Assembly: GCA_026627385.1 (NCBI GenBank) | Contig: JAPNUR010000008.1 | Coordinates: forward strand, 60,465 to 124,464 | Length of the DNA: 64,000 nt | Source: Bacillota bacterium | Lineage (GTDB): Bacteria; Bacillota; Sulfobacillia; Sulfobacillales; Sulfobacillaceae | Direction of reading: 5' to 3' | In this document: in pieces, positions 1 through 8,928 of the stretch | Layout of the letters: each line of letters begins with the position of its first letter | How positions within the stretch are numbered: the stretch's first letter is position 1 | Notes under the pieces: model-generated | Seen by the model: the letters and a program-made list of their open reading frames with translations, nothing else | Database searches by the model: none | What the model was told of the DNA's origin: nothing | Translations under genes and position numbers: made by a program

Positions 1-174
1 CACCCGATCTGGGTACGTCTGCTTCAAATGATCAGCCAAGATACCGGTGCCATCAGGCGACCCGTCGTCAATCACCAACACGTCGAACATTGCGCCTTGC
101 GCTAAAATTGCCTCCACCATCGGACCCAAATTCCCGATCTCGTTATACGTTGGCAAAATCACTAGTGCCTGCAC
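1..174 (-). CDS. Polyprenol-phosphate mannosyltransferase-like GT2 glycosyltransferase (partial, N-terminus only)
   Basis: The reading frame runs off the left edge, so only the first 58 residues are seen. It begins at a GTG at 174 (CAC on the plus strand at 172-174), directly after an in-frame TAG, with AAGGAGG about 8 bases upstream. The protein opens VQALVILPTYNEIGNL and continues to VLVIDDGSPDGTG. The PTYNE and DDGSPDGT motifs are the nucleotide-sugar binding start of GT-A family 2 enzymes of the dolichol-phosphate mannose synthase type, which load a sugar onto a polyprenyl phosphate at the membrane. The next gene on the same strand, a PIG-V-like mannosyltransferase, is the kind of enzyme that uses such a lipid-linked donor. 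The exact sugar cannot be read from this fragment. Confidence 0.85.
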   Translation of the reverse strand, partial: MQALVILPTYNEIGNLGPMVEAILAQGAMFDVLVIDDGSPDGTGILADHLKQTYPDRV

Positions 175-198
175 CTATCACGAGCCTCCTTGATGAAC

Positions 199-1353
199 CT
201 ACGCGATCCAGTGCCATGTTGTAAAGATGACGAAAAATAGCGCCTGCAACATCGTGAGCGTCCATGTCAATAACCTTCGCCATCCCGGATTTCGCGCAAT
301 CAAGCTTAGGGCCACGAAACTCGGAAACAACACCAGCACCAAACGCGACATGCTTAGTAACGGACTTTGGCCCGACGGCACTGGGGCAGAAACATCCACC
401 AACCATAACACACCCCAATACACCAGCCAGTCGGGTGGAAACCTCTTTCTGAGGCCATACACCCACAATACCGCTGAAGATACAGCGGCAATCAAGTCTA
501 TCATACTGAGAACCGCGCTTGCTTGCAATGGACCACCCTGCCAAATTGCTCCAAGAGCGAGCCAAATGCCGCGCCAGGGCAAGCTGAGTTGGCGCCCCCA
601 GTAACTCTGGGCCGCCAAAAATGCGAGGGGATTCCCAAAATCGCGCCACTGGTAGGCCATAAACGCCAGCATGGCTAGCGGTAACAAAGTCAACGGTACC
701 AAGTCCCGCGTGATCCGCCAACGATGCTCTTGGTAATACGCCCACAGAAAAGGGATAACCAAAAAGGCGCCCTCATTGCGGGTCAGGGTAGCCAAACATC
801 CGTAAACCCCTACCGCCCAAAATCGGCGCTCTCGTGCCGCCAAAAACGCCGCGGTGCTGAGCCACATAAATAGCGCCTCAGTGTACGCCCCGGACAAGTA
901 AAAGGCTGTGGGAAACAGCAGCGAAAACAATACCGCTCGCCTTGCCACGCGCTCGGGAAAATACGCGCGCACCAGGCGATAAAAGGTCACTTGAAAGAGC
1001 ACCAAACACACGTTTGACACGACCAAAGCCGCCACATTAAAAGACAGACGAAACGCGGCGTGAAAGGCGGCGATCAAAAGCGGGTACAGAGGGAAAAACG
1101 CTAAGGCTTGCATCCAATAGCCGTGTTGCGCAATGCCGGTATACCATAACGCATCCCAGCGAATCCACATTAAGACCAACGGATTGGTTGAGGGATTATA
1201 GGTCGGGGAAATATACTGCCAGGGCAATTCCGCCAGGGCCACCCATCCCACCGCCAGGAGGGCGATGCGGGAGAAGACCAGGTTTTGCCATATCTCGCGG
1301 CCAGCCGGCCCCTCCGGCCACCATTGACGCCACCGCGTCAGCCAACGGCGCAT
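199..1353 (-). CDS. PIG-V-like integral membrane mannosyltransferase
   Basis: This is a 384-residue polytopic membrane protein with about nine to ten hydrophobic segments after a basic N-terminus. An RWDALWY segment (about residues 65-71) and FFPLYPL (about 86-92) match the WD...FFPLYP signature of the PIG-V/GPI mannosyltransferase II family, GT-C enzymes that take mannose from a polyprenyl-phosphate donor on the outer face of the membrane. Bacterial members modify proteins or cell-surface glycans. The gene lies 24 bases upstream of the polyprenol-phosphate glycosyltransferase and is probably cotranscribed with it, so the two plausibly make and use the same lipid-linked sugar. Its start is one base from the stop of the acetyltransferase gene. 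The family is seen in the sequence; the acceptor is unknown. Confidence 0.75.
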   Translation of the reverse strand: MRRWLTRWRQWWPEGPAGREIWQNLVFSRIALLAVGWVALAELPWQYISPTYNPSTNPLVLMWIRWDALWYTGIAQHGYWMQALAFFPLYPLLIAAFHAAFRLSFNVAALVVSNVCLVLFQVTFYRLVRAYFPERVARRAVLFSLLFPTAFYLSGAYTEALFMWLSTAAFLAARERRFWAVGVYGCLATLTRNEGAFLVIPFLWAYYQEHRWRITRDLVPLTLLPLAMLAFMAYQWRDFGNPLAFLAAQSYWGRQLSLPWRGIWLALGAIWQGGPLQASAVLSMIDLIAAVSSAVLWVYGLRKRFPPDWLVYWGVLWLVDVSAPVPSGQSPLLSMSRLVLVLFPSFVALSLIARNPGWRRLLTWTLTMLQALFFVIFTTWHWIA

Positions 1354-1354
1354 G

Positions 1355-2227
1355 TTAAACCACGGAGGTTGATGTCAGGCCCACATGCTTTTCCAGCACC
1401 AGGCCATGCCACTCCCGCGTGAGCGGCAACCCCGCCATTTCAACAAATTTGTCCGCAGCATGTCGCGGCAACCCAAAGTGCAACGTTTTCACGCCCCAGG
1501 CACGCGCCTCAACCCATAAATACTGAATTAACGATTTCAAATGCTGGCCCATCGATCGCAGATAATTGAGATGCATAGCTCCATCGTAAATTTCAAATAA
1601 AGCCACGGTGTCTAGGGCTTTTTGCGTCTCTTGTGGCGCCACAGCCAAAGCGCCTTGTTCCACCCCGTGCCACACGTCGTCAAACGATAACGCGCGGGGT
1701 AACCAATGATTGTGTCCTGACCACAACTCCTCATCGTACTGTCGAAAAAATGCTTCCAACCGGTCGCGATCCACCGCCCATGCGGGCCCCGCGACCCCGT
1801 CGGCATAGGTTGGCGCCTCAAACCCTTGCATGCTGCCCACCACCCACTCATCCACCACGTGAAAGCCGAACTTTTCCTGCAGGATCTGCTGGGCCGACTC
1901 GTTCCCGCGGCCCACGAGCGCTCGGATCACCTGCGCGCCCAAACGCTTGGCCTCTTGGACTTGAAATGCCGCAAAGTCCGTACCAACGGAGGTTCCCTGT
2001 AACTCGGGACGCACCCGCATGCCGCTGAGGTAAGCTTCGTGGGTTTTGACCATGTCCACCACCGCCATCGCGGCCAACTGCCCGTTGTCATCGAGGGCTA
2101 AGTAAATGCCGCCGGTTTCCAAGGACAGGTAGGTGGCTATATGTTCCGCTAAGTAGTCATCGACAAACTGTGATAAAAATTCCTGAATCCGCGCCTGATC
2201 CTCCGCGGTGGCTCGGACATACCTCAC
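1355..2227 (-). CDS. GNAT-family N-acetyltransferase with a C-terminal extension
   Basis: The N-terminal 150 residues have the GNAT fold pattern: VRYVRATAEDQARIQEF for strand 1 and helix 1, then YLSGMRVRPELQGTSVGTDF, which holds the acetyl-CoA pyrophosphate loop in a slightly relaxed Q/R-x-x-G-x-G/S form, and later GNESAQQILQEKFGFHVV. The remaining half resembles a second, weaker GNAT-like domain ending in EMAGLPLTREWHGLVLEKHV. The substrate is unknown. I chose the GTG at 2227, with AAGGGAGGGG some 10 bases upstream, and not the more distal TTG at 2290, because that TTG is the -35 element of a good promoter. The gene starts the leftward group acetyltransferase, PIG-V-like protein, glycosyltransferase. 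Confidence 0.75.
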   Translation of the reverse strand: MRYVRATAEDQARIQEFLSQFVDDYLAEHIATYLSLETGGIYLALDDNGQLAAMAVVDMVKTHEAYLSGMRVRPELQGTSVGTDFAAFQVQEAKRLGAQVIRALVGRGNESAQQILQEKFGFHVVDEWVVGSMQGFEAPTYADGVAGPAWAVDRDRLEAFFRQYDEELWSGHNHWLPRALSFDDVWHGVEQGALAVAPQETQKALDTVALFEIYDGAMHLNYLRSMGQHLKSLIQYLWVEARAWGVKTLHFGLPRHAADKFVEMAGLPLTREWHGLVLEKHVGLTSTSVV

Positions 2228-2261
2228 CGACCAAGGCCCCTCCCTTTCGCAACATGGACAC

Positions 2262-2290
2262 ATTGTAACGTCTTGGCGCAATAACTTCAA
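2262..2290 (-). promoter_or_regulatory. Sigma-A type promoter for the acetyltransferase/glycosyltransferase group
   Basis: On the minus strand TTGAAG (2285-2290) and TACAAT (2262-2267) are separated by exactly 17 bases. Transcription would start near 2255, leaving a leader of about 28 bases before the GTG at 2227. The match fixes that start, since the longer reading frame would begin inside the -35 box. Confidence 0.65.
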
Positions 2291-2302
2291 CTTGCGGAGA
2301 TC

Positions 2303-2665
2303 CTAGGGGGTGAGCCGCGGATTTAAGGCCTGAATCCATAGAGCAAGATCGCGGGCCTCAGAATTTGTCAAGATGCCGGGGTTGGTGGCTGGCATGCGCT
2401 CTTGAATAAATGTCGCTAACTGGGACACCGTGGGGTATTGTTGCAGAACCTCGCCGTTCATCAGGTTCGGGGCTCCACCCGCGCCATCCCCGTCGGGTCC
2501 ATGGCATGTCTCGCACATGGCGTGAAATAATTGCCGACCTTGGCTCGCCTCAATACGGATGAGCGACGCACGACTCGCCTGGGCGTCCCGGTGCCATGCC
2601 CAGAGACCGCTGACAGTCACGAGCGCCGCGCCCATTACGAGAAAGGGGGTAAGGCGTGACACCAT
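2303..2665 (-). CDS. Membrane-anchored monohaem c-type cytochrome
   Basis: This 120-residue protein has one N-terminal hydrophobic segment (SRLTPFLVMGAALVTVSGLW), which acts as a signal or anchor and exports the rest. It has a single class I haem site, MCETCHGPDGDGAGG, and a distal ERMPATNP stretch whose Met can serve as the sixth ligand. The last part, ARDLALWIQAL, is the usual C-terminal helix. The ATG overlaps the stop of the upstream gene in a TAATG junction, with AGGAGG 9 bases before it, so the two are translationally coupled. It is probably the electron acceptor or partner of the propeller protein upstream. The final electron acceptor cannot be inferred. Confidence 0.85.
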   Translation of the reverse strand: MVSRLTPFLVMGAALVTVSGLWAWHRDAQASRASLIRIEASQGRQLFHAMCETCHGPDGDGAGGAPNLMNGEVLQQYPTVSQLATFIQERMPATNPGILTNSEARDLALWIQALNPRLTP

Positions 2666-4389
2666 TACTGACACCCTCCTCCCGTCCCCTGGATCGGCTG
2701 CACCTGATGATTGAGCGCCACCGGCCAGCCGCTAGCCAGCCAGCGAAGATAGACATTGAGGGCCTGAAGCCGCGGGTCATGCGAAGATAACGGAGCTCCA
2801 CCCATGGATTTCAAGCAACGATTGATTTGTTCGTCTAGGGTGCGAACCTGTCCGTTCACCACGGTCGGATAGCCCGCGGCAGCACCTAACAGCGACGGCA
2901 CCACCACGCCATGTTGATAGGTGGTTAAGGTGCCTCCGGCGATATGGCAGGATTCGCACGAAAGGCCTTGCCCTCCGCGCCAGGGGCGCATAAAAATCGC
3001 TTCACCTTCGCGAATGCGATGCCCGAGTATCCCCGCCGGCATGGGCAATGTGGGCGGGTGGTGCTGATTTCGGGTCAGTAGCTTGGCCCGATCGATGGCA
3101 AACAGTTGTCCATTTTCATCGGGCTCATAGAGGGTTTTCCCGACCACAATCGGATAATCGGCCGCCATCACCCCCGACAGATACCGACTCCCGCGTTCGC
3201 GGCCGTCGTGAGGATCCAACGCATACAAAAAGCCGCGTTCGTCGCCCACATAGAGCGTGTGAGGGGTCACTGCAACGGACGCCGAAATGGGTCCGGCCGC
3301 GGTAAAGCTCCACAGCCTTTTCCCCTGGAACAAGTCATACGCATACTCTTGCCCGGTTAAGGGGCTCCCGACATAGATGCGATCGTGAACAATGACGGGC
3401 GCCGACACCTCAATGTCGGTCGGCAACAAACCGCTCCCAAGCACCCGGCGATAGATGATGGCGCCTGTCCTCGCGTCCAGGCAAAACAGGGCGCTTTCGG
3501 GATGTTGCCAACTGCCAATCGTCCCCTCTACCGCGATCCGCCCCGCAGCATAGCTGAGCCCACTGTCGTCCGAACCGGCAAAGACGTGCGGCAAGACCCG
3601 GCGCCAGCGGATCTGGTGGTTCCGCGTGTTGATGGCATAAATGGCATAGGGATGGGCGCCCGAAACGTACAAGGTTCCATGAGGACCTAACACGGGCGAC
3701 GACATGCTCACGTAAGACCCAATCGACCGCGACCAATCAAGTTGCCCCGTGCGGGCGTTAAAATCATAAACCTCCCCTTGACCATTGGCGCAATACAAGT
3801 GGTCGTGGCTGTAGACAAAACTTGGCATGTCCTCGCCCCGCGTCGCATAACGCCACAGGACCGACCCCGTCCGCGCGTTGAGGGCCCAGATGGCCGCGGG
3901 ACCCGTGCCTCGCGTGATGTGGCGACTATCCAATCGATTTTCTCGACTCAGATTCTGGCCTTGAAACTGTTGCGTCCCCGTTCCCACAAACACCATGTTC
4001 GCGGCCACGACCGGCGTCGTCATCGACATATTGTTGAGCCGCCGGCTCCAGAGGAGGTGGCCAGTGCGCGCATCAACGGCATAGATGCGGTTATCCCACG
4101 GATCTTGCCGATTACCGCCATCGCCCGACACGTAGATCATCCCGTTGGCTATGGATGCTTGCTGCAGGGGCTCGTGGGCCGTAAACGTCCAGTGGACCCG
4201 CCAATTGAGATCTGGATCAAAGACGGGATTATTGTTCCGGTAACCAGCATATTTGACAAATTGGCGAGGGCTCCCTGGGAATGACGCGTGATTGGTCACC
4301 GGCCGCGCCGCCCACACCGCACCCCAAACCCCTGCTATGGTCATCCCCAACAGAGTGCCTCCAAGCCCTAGCTGTTTCAGCACGGCCAA
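2665..4389 (-). CDS. Exported PQQ-type beta-propeller protein with C-terminal cytochrome c domain
   Basis: An N-terminal hydrophobic segment (LGLGGTLLGMTIAGVWGAVWA) is followed by about 400 residues of propeller blades with the repeated pattern xIYAVDARTGxxLWxxR, as in PQQ-dependent dehydrogenases, BamB and tetrathionate hydrolases. The last 130 residues form a haem domain: LSCESCH, then YPTVVNGQVRTLDEQINRC and DPRLQALNVYLRWLASG. This resembles SoxA/TsdA-type cytochromes of sulfur oxidation more than quinoprotein alcohol dehydrogenase cytochromes. Whether PQQ is bound is not shown; I could not identify the Cys-Cys ring or the calcium-binding acidic cluster with confidence. The start is TTG at 4389 or, with better spacing from GGGGGG, GTG at 4383. 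It is coupled through TAATG to a cytochrome c gene. An extracytoplasmic redox or hydrolytic enzyme, possibly acting on sulfur compounds, is inference. Confidence 0.7.
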   Translation of the reverse strand: MAVLKQLGLGGTLLGMTIAGVWGAVWAARPVTNHASFPGSPRQFVKYAGYRNNNPVFDPDLNWRVHWTFTAHEPLQQASIANGMIYVSGDGGNRQDPWDNRIYAVDARTGHLLWSRRLNNMSMTTPVVAANMVFVGTGTQQFQGQNLSRENRLDSRHITRGTGPAAIWALNARTGSVLWRYATRGEDMPSFVYSHDHLYCANGQGEVYDFNARTGQLDWSRSIGSYVSMSSPVLGPHGTLYVSGAHPYAIYAINTRNHQIRWRRVLPHVFAGSDDSGLSYAAGRIAVEGTIGSWQHPESALFCLDARTGAIIYRRVLGSGLLPTDIEVSAPVIVHDRIYVGSPLTGQEYAYDLFQGKRLWSFTAAGPISASVAVTPHTLYVGDERGFLYALDPHDGRERGSRYLSGVMAADYPIVVGKTLYEPDENGQLFAIDRAKLLTRNQHHPPTLPMPAGILGHRIREGEAIFMRPWRGGQGLSCESCHIAGGTLTTYQHGVVVPSLLGAAAGYPTVVNGQVRTLDEQINRCLKSMGGAPLSSHDPRLQALNVYLRWLASGWPVALNHQVQPIQGTGGGCQ

Positions 4390-4549
4390 GCCCCCCGGCG
4401 TTTAAGAGGTGTCGGGGTGATCGTGCCCTCGAACACCCGGCGGTATGTCACATGTGGGCGCATGGTCGATAAAGCTTTCCTGAAACCTTACGGAATGCCC
4501 GGTGCCCCATGTCGTGGATGGACAGCGGGATTTCCCACTAGTCATCAGG

Positions 4550-4555
4550 TATAAT
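4550..4555 (+). promoter_or_regulatory. Probable -10 element (TATAAT) upstream of exported protein gene
   Basis: A perfect TATAAT lies 28 bases before the GTG at 4583. No convincing -35 hexamer sits at the right distance; positions 4527-4532 read GGGATT. The ribosome binding site AGGGGG follows at 4571. Confidence 0.45.
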
Positions 4556-4582
4556 AAAGAAAACCATGCGAGGGGGACTTTT

Positions 4583-5068
4583 GTGACCACGGGGGGTTGG
4601 AAGAGGTCATTGTCCGTGACGTTCGCGACCGTTACCTTGGGCCTGGCCCTCAGCGCGCCGGTTCCTGTGTACGCAGCCGCATTACCGGGAAAACTCACAG
4701 CGTTGCCGAATCCGCCGGGCGCTCCCGAACGGAACATCTTTTTAGTCACCTTTCCCCACGGTCATGCGACTCCCGTAGAGGCTGTGTTTCATTTTCATCC
4801 GTCCCACGGGAGTCGCCAAACCACTGTCGCACCGCTGAAGAAGTTGAATCGCTACCAATATGAGGCGGCCTGGACTGCTGTGGCCCTGGGCCGCGTTCAA
4901 GTCAAGGTCTACGGTCGCCACCAGGCCCTCTTGGCCCAGGATCAGTACCCTGTCGTCCAAGCCAAGCCGGACGTCGTCGGCCGGGTGATTGTGGGTGGTC
5001 TTTTTATTGCCGCGTCGCTGTGGTTTTGGCGCCGACAGCAACGCTACTACCGCGACCCGCGCCGCTAA
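4583..5068 (+). CDS. Exported single-pass membrane protein of unknown function
   Basis: The 161-residue product has a clear signal peptide (KRSLSVTFATVTLGLALSAPVPVYA), an extracytoplasmic domain of about 100 residues and one C-terminal membrane segment (VVGRVIVGGLFIAASLWFW) ending in the basic tail RRQQRYYRDPRR. The topology is therefore outside domain, membrane anchor, short cytoplasmic tail. The middle (VEAVFHFHPSHGS to RYQYEAAWTAVALGRVQVKVYG) looks like a small beta-sandwich and recalls YtkA/FixH-like domains, but this is weak. I start it at GTG 4583 because AGGGGGA precedes it at good spacing and because a longer frame would bury the signal peptide. It is divergent from the propeller-cytochrome operon, which suggests but does not prove a link. 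Confidence 0.55.
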   Translation: MTTGGWKRSLSVTFATVTLGLALSAPVPVYAAALPGKLTALPNPPGAPERNIFLVTFPHGHATPVEAVFHFHPSHGSRQTTVAPLKKLNRYQYEAAWTAVALGRVQVKVYGRHQALLAQDQYPVVQAKPDVVGRVIVGGLFIAASLWFWRRQQRYYRDPRR

Positions 5069-5073
5069 ACCCT

Positions 5074-5460
5074 TTAACTGCCGTTCAGATCGCGACTCGC
5101 GGGCGTGGAAAGTGCCACATCCTCCAGCCAGATCCAGGCTAAGTAAGCTGACGCCACGGCTTTGCCGTTAGTCTGCCCCAACACTCGCCTTAACCACAGA
5201 AGACGGGATTTGACTCGCGCAGGCAAGAGCGGATAGCGGCCAAGCGAGCGCGAGGCCAGTGATGCCCCGCGCCAGATCGCGCGCACCATCATGGTGTCCA
5301 CGTTCCATCGAGTTTCCGGCATCAAGGATTGCCAGCGCGTATTGAGCACCGCCCAGACCTTTTGGCGAAATCGGTAGCGGCTCCACTTGTTTCGCGCCCA
5401 CGCCAGGCGAATGCTCCACCAGATAAGCCATGCCAAACTGGACCGTTCGTTTCGTGCCAT
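5074..5460 (-). CDS. Small basic Trp/Arg-rich protein of unknown function
   Basis: I do not recognise this 128-residue protein. It is strongly basic and rich in Trp, Arg and Leu, beginning MARNERSSLAWLIWWSIRLAW, with no membrane segment long enough to be certain and no cysteine motif. The ATG at 5460 follows GGAGGAG with 7-8 bases of spacing, which is the best reason to accept it as a gene. A longer version starting upstream has no such signal. It is convergent with the exported protein gene, leaving five bases between the two stops. A competing frame on the same strand (5168-5560) has no ribosome binding site and was not chosen. Confidence 0.5.
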   Translation of the reverse strand: MARNERSSLAWLIWWSIRLAWARNKWSRYRFRQKVWAVLNTRWQSLMPETRWNVDTMMVRAIWRGASLASRSLGRYPLLPARVKSRLLWLRRVLGQTNGKAVASAYLAWIWLEDVALSTPASRDLNGS

Positions 5461-5631
5461 CGTCCTTCTCCTCCGCACAGTCAGCAATTTTTGTATGATG
5501 GACGATGAAAGCGGCCTTGTTCCAACAGGTCGATGTGTGACCATCGCATGCCTGACTCATAAACGCTCAGCGATACCTAGTAGTTTAACCCAATTGGCTC
5601 AATTCAGTCTGGCCAGGATGGGGCAATGGGC

Positions 5632-5660
5632 TTACCTTCCCGCCATGGCCAGGGTATAAT
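5632..5660 (+). promoter_or_regulatory. Sigma-A type promoter for the MIP18-mrp pair
   Basis: TATAAT at 5655-5660 is perfect, with a weak TTACCT at 5632-5637, 17 bases upstream. Transcription would begin near 5667, followed by AGGAGG at 5683-5688 and the TTG start at 5697. Confidence 0.55.
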
Positions 5661-5696
5661 ACTGACTAGACTACTCAGATTTAGGAGGTGACAGAC

Positions 5697-5996
5697 TTGC
5701 CCACTCAAGATGAGGTGCTTACCGTGCTCAAGGAAGTGGAAGATCCGGAAATCGGGGTCAATGTGGTGGATCTGGGATTAGTCTACACTGTCGATATCGA
5801 CGAGCAGGGCATCGTGCAAGTGGAAATGACGCTCACGGCGCCTGGTTGCCCCCTACACGACACCATTGCGCGGGCTGCCGAAATGGCTATTGAAACGTTA
5901 CCCGACGTCAAAGAAGCGCACGTCAAGATGGTATGGAGCCCTCCGTGGACGCCCGATCGGCTCACTGAAGAAGGCCGGCGCTTATTGGGATTTTAA
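5697..5996 (+). CDS. MIP18 (DUF59) family iron-sulfur assembly protein
   Basis: This 99-residue single-domain protein carries the DUF59 signature: DPEIGVNVVDLGLVY near the N-terminus and the conserved cysteine in LTAPGCPLHD (about residue 51). Family members such as SufT help insert or mature Fe-S clusters; related domains occur in phenylacetyl-CoA oxygenase PaaD. The gene is followed 22 bases later by an Mrp protein that itself begins with a DUF59 domain, so this operon encodes two copies of the same fold. The start is TTG at 5697, because AGGAGG lies 8 bases before it; a GTG at 5688 would overlap the Shine-Dalgarno sequence itself. Confidence 0.85.
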   Translation: MPTQDEVLTVLKEVEDPEIGVNVVDLGLVYTVDIDEQGIVQVEMTLTAPGCPLHDTIARAAEMAIETLPDVKEAHVKMVWSPPWTPDRLTEEGRRLLGF

Positions 5997-6018
5997 TTCT
6001 TTTAGAGTAGGTGACAGG

Positions 6019-7146
6019 ATGCTCACTCAGGACATGGTGCGCGAGGCGCTGTCGCAAGTGACCGACCCCGAGCTCCATTACGATATTGTTTCGCTAAACA
6101 TGGTACGCGACATCCATATCGAAGAGGGCATGGTCACGGTTGATGTCGCGCTCACGGTTCAAGGTTGCCCTTTGCACCAAAAAATCGAAACGGACGTGCA
6201 AAAGGTGGTGCACGCGCTGCCTGGCGTGGATCAAGTCGCTGTCCATTTGCACGTGATGAATGACGAAGAGCGGCGCACGGCCTTTGCTCGCGCCTTTCAG
6301 AAAAGCCAGGCGGAGCGAGGCGGCACCTCTAGCGGGCCCCACGGATCCCCCATGCAAACGGCGAGTCAACAATGGTCACCGCTGTTAAGCGAGAACAGCA
6401 GCACAATAGTGCTCGGCATTGCTAGCGGCAAAGGAGGGGTGGGCAAGTCGACGGTAACGGCCAATTTAGCCATTGGGCTCAGCCGTCTGGGTTATCGCGT
6501 GGGCATTATGGATATGGACATCTACGGCTACTCCCAGGGCCGCATGTTAGGCGCCCATGAGCCCGCGCGCGCCAACCAGGCACAAAAGGTGATCCCCTGG
6601 CACGTGCACAATATCCATGTCGTCTCCATGAGCATGTTTGTCCCCGAGAACCAAGCGGTGGTGTGGCGCGGGCCCATGCTCGGAAAAATGATGCAACAAT
6701 TTTTTACGGACGTTGCCTGGCCACCGCTCGACTACTTGCTGATTGACCTCCCGCCGGGGACAGGGGATGTCGCGCTCGATGTCGCGCAGCGGCTGCCGCA
6801 AGCGTTACTCGTCATTGTCACGACTCCGCAAATCGTCGCCCGCGAAGTCGCCATGCGCACGGCTGACGTTGCTCGGCGCGCCCACCAGCGCATCTTGGGC
6901 GTGATTGAAAACATGAGCTATGTGCCGATGCCTGAAGGACAACGGCTCACGCTTTTTGGCACTGGCGGCGGCGAATCCTTATCGCGTGCCCTCGACGTTC
7001 CGCTGTTTGGTCAGGTGCCGCTCGAATCGTCCGTGCGCGAGGGAAGTGACGGCGGTATCCCCGTCATCCTCAGCGCTCCCGACTCGGAAGCCGCCCAAAC
7101 GTTTATGCAAATCGCGCAAAAAATTGATGCGGCGGCCCACGCTTAA
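6019..7146 (+). CDS. Mrp/NBP35-type Fe-S carrier P-loop ATPase
   Basis: The 375-residue protein has an N-terminal DUF59 domain (about 1-85, with its cysteine in LTVQGCPLH) and a C-terminal deviant-Walker ATPase of the MinD/Mrp class. The P-loop GKGGVGKST is at about 137-145, then DMDIYGYS, and Walker B-like LLIDLPPGTGDVALD. Mrp/ApbC proteins bind and pass on [4Fe-4S] clusters. The C-terminal CxxC used for this in ApbC is absent: after ENMSY the sequence is VPMPEGQRLTLFGTGGG. In this it resembles Bacillus SalA-type members, so cluster transfer should not be assumed. The ATG at 6019 is preceded by TAGGTGA and lies 22 bases after the MIP18 gene, in one operon. Confidence 0.88.
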   Translation: MLTQDMVREALSQVTDPELHYDIVSLNMVRDIHIEEGMVTVDVALTVQGCPLHQKIETDVQKVVHALPGVDQVAVHLHVMNDEERRTAFARAFQKSQAERGGTSSGPHGSPMQTASQQWSPLLSENSSTIVLGIASGKGGVGKSTVTANLAIGLSRLGYRVGIMDMDIYGYSQGRMLGAHEPARANQAQKVIPWHVHNIHVVSMSMFVPENQAVVWRGPMLGKMMQQFFTDVAWPPLDYLLIDLPPGTGDVALDVAQRLPQALLVIVTTPQIVAREVAMRTADVARRAHQRILGVIENMSYVPMPEGQRLTLFGTGGGESLSRALDVPLFGQVPLESSVREGSDGGIPVILSAPDSEAAQTFMQIAQKIDAAAHA

Positions 7147-7167
7147 GGCCGCCGATCCTGGTCTTCG

Positions 7168-7509
7168 TTACGGTGCCGACGTGCCCGCACGTCCGTAACG
7201 ATCCTCAAGCCGAACGACGTCTTCCACCTCGGGCGTCGACACCTCAATCACGTCGATGTCCGTAATCGCCGTTAAGCGGTGCTGCGTGGGGGGAGGAATA
7301 ACCACCGCCTCACCCGGGTGAAATGGGCGCTGAGAGCCGTCCAGCCACAATTCCGCCTCGCCGGACAGCAAATACATGCTTTCATGTTTTTTGACGTGAT
7401 ACTGCAAGCTGAGGGAATGGCCCTGATTCACATGAATCAGCTTGCCTACATAATGGTCAGTCACGGCCCACCATAATTCGTAGCCCCAGGGTTTGTCAAC
7501 GCGCTTCAC
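7168..7509 (-). CDS. Cupin of the type II phosphomannose isomerase C-terminal family
   Basis: This 113-residue protein is a single cupin barrel. VDKPWGYELWW at the start, then SLQYHVKKHESMYLLSGEAEL and PGEAVVIPPPTQHRLTA, give the metal-binding His/Glu pattern found in the isomerase half of bifunctional mannose-6-phosphate isomerase/GDP-mannose pyrophosphorylases. Stand-alone versions are often annotated mannose-6-phosphate isomerase but few are tested. It lies 36 bases downstream of the UDP-sulfoquinovose synthase gene on the same strand and is probably cotranscribed, which suggests a role in nucleotide-sugar or sulfosugar supply (inference). Its start ATG is just after a GGGGAGG motif. Confidence 0.75.
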   Translation of the reverse strand: MKRVDKPWGYELWWAVTDHYVGKLIHVNQGHSLSLQYHVKKHESMYLLSGEAELWLDGSQRPFHPGEAVVIPPPTQHRLTAITDIDVIEVSTPEVEDVVRLEDRYGRAGTSAP

Positions 7510-7545
7510 GCCTTATCTCCTCCCCTTTTTACGGCAAGCCACACC

Positions 7546-8910
<1,365 letters not shown>

Positions 8911-8928
8911 TTAAAAGGAGGTCCCTTG

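Noticed and set aside
143..745. Open frames antisense to the PIG-V-like gene, including a 200-codon one
   Set aside because: Low-complexity composition, no ribosome binding site, and fully covered by a membrane protein with family motifs.
4519..4524. TGGACA as -35 partner of the TATAAT at 4550
   Set aside because: The spacing of 25 bases is too long for a sigma-A promoter.
5168..5560. A 130-codon minus-strand frame competing with the small basic protein gene
   Set aside because: No ribosome site; the other frame has GGAGGAG at correct spacing before ATG 5460.
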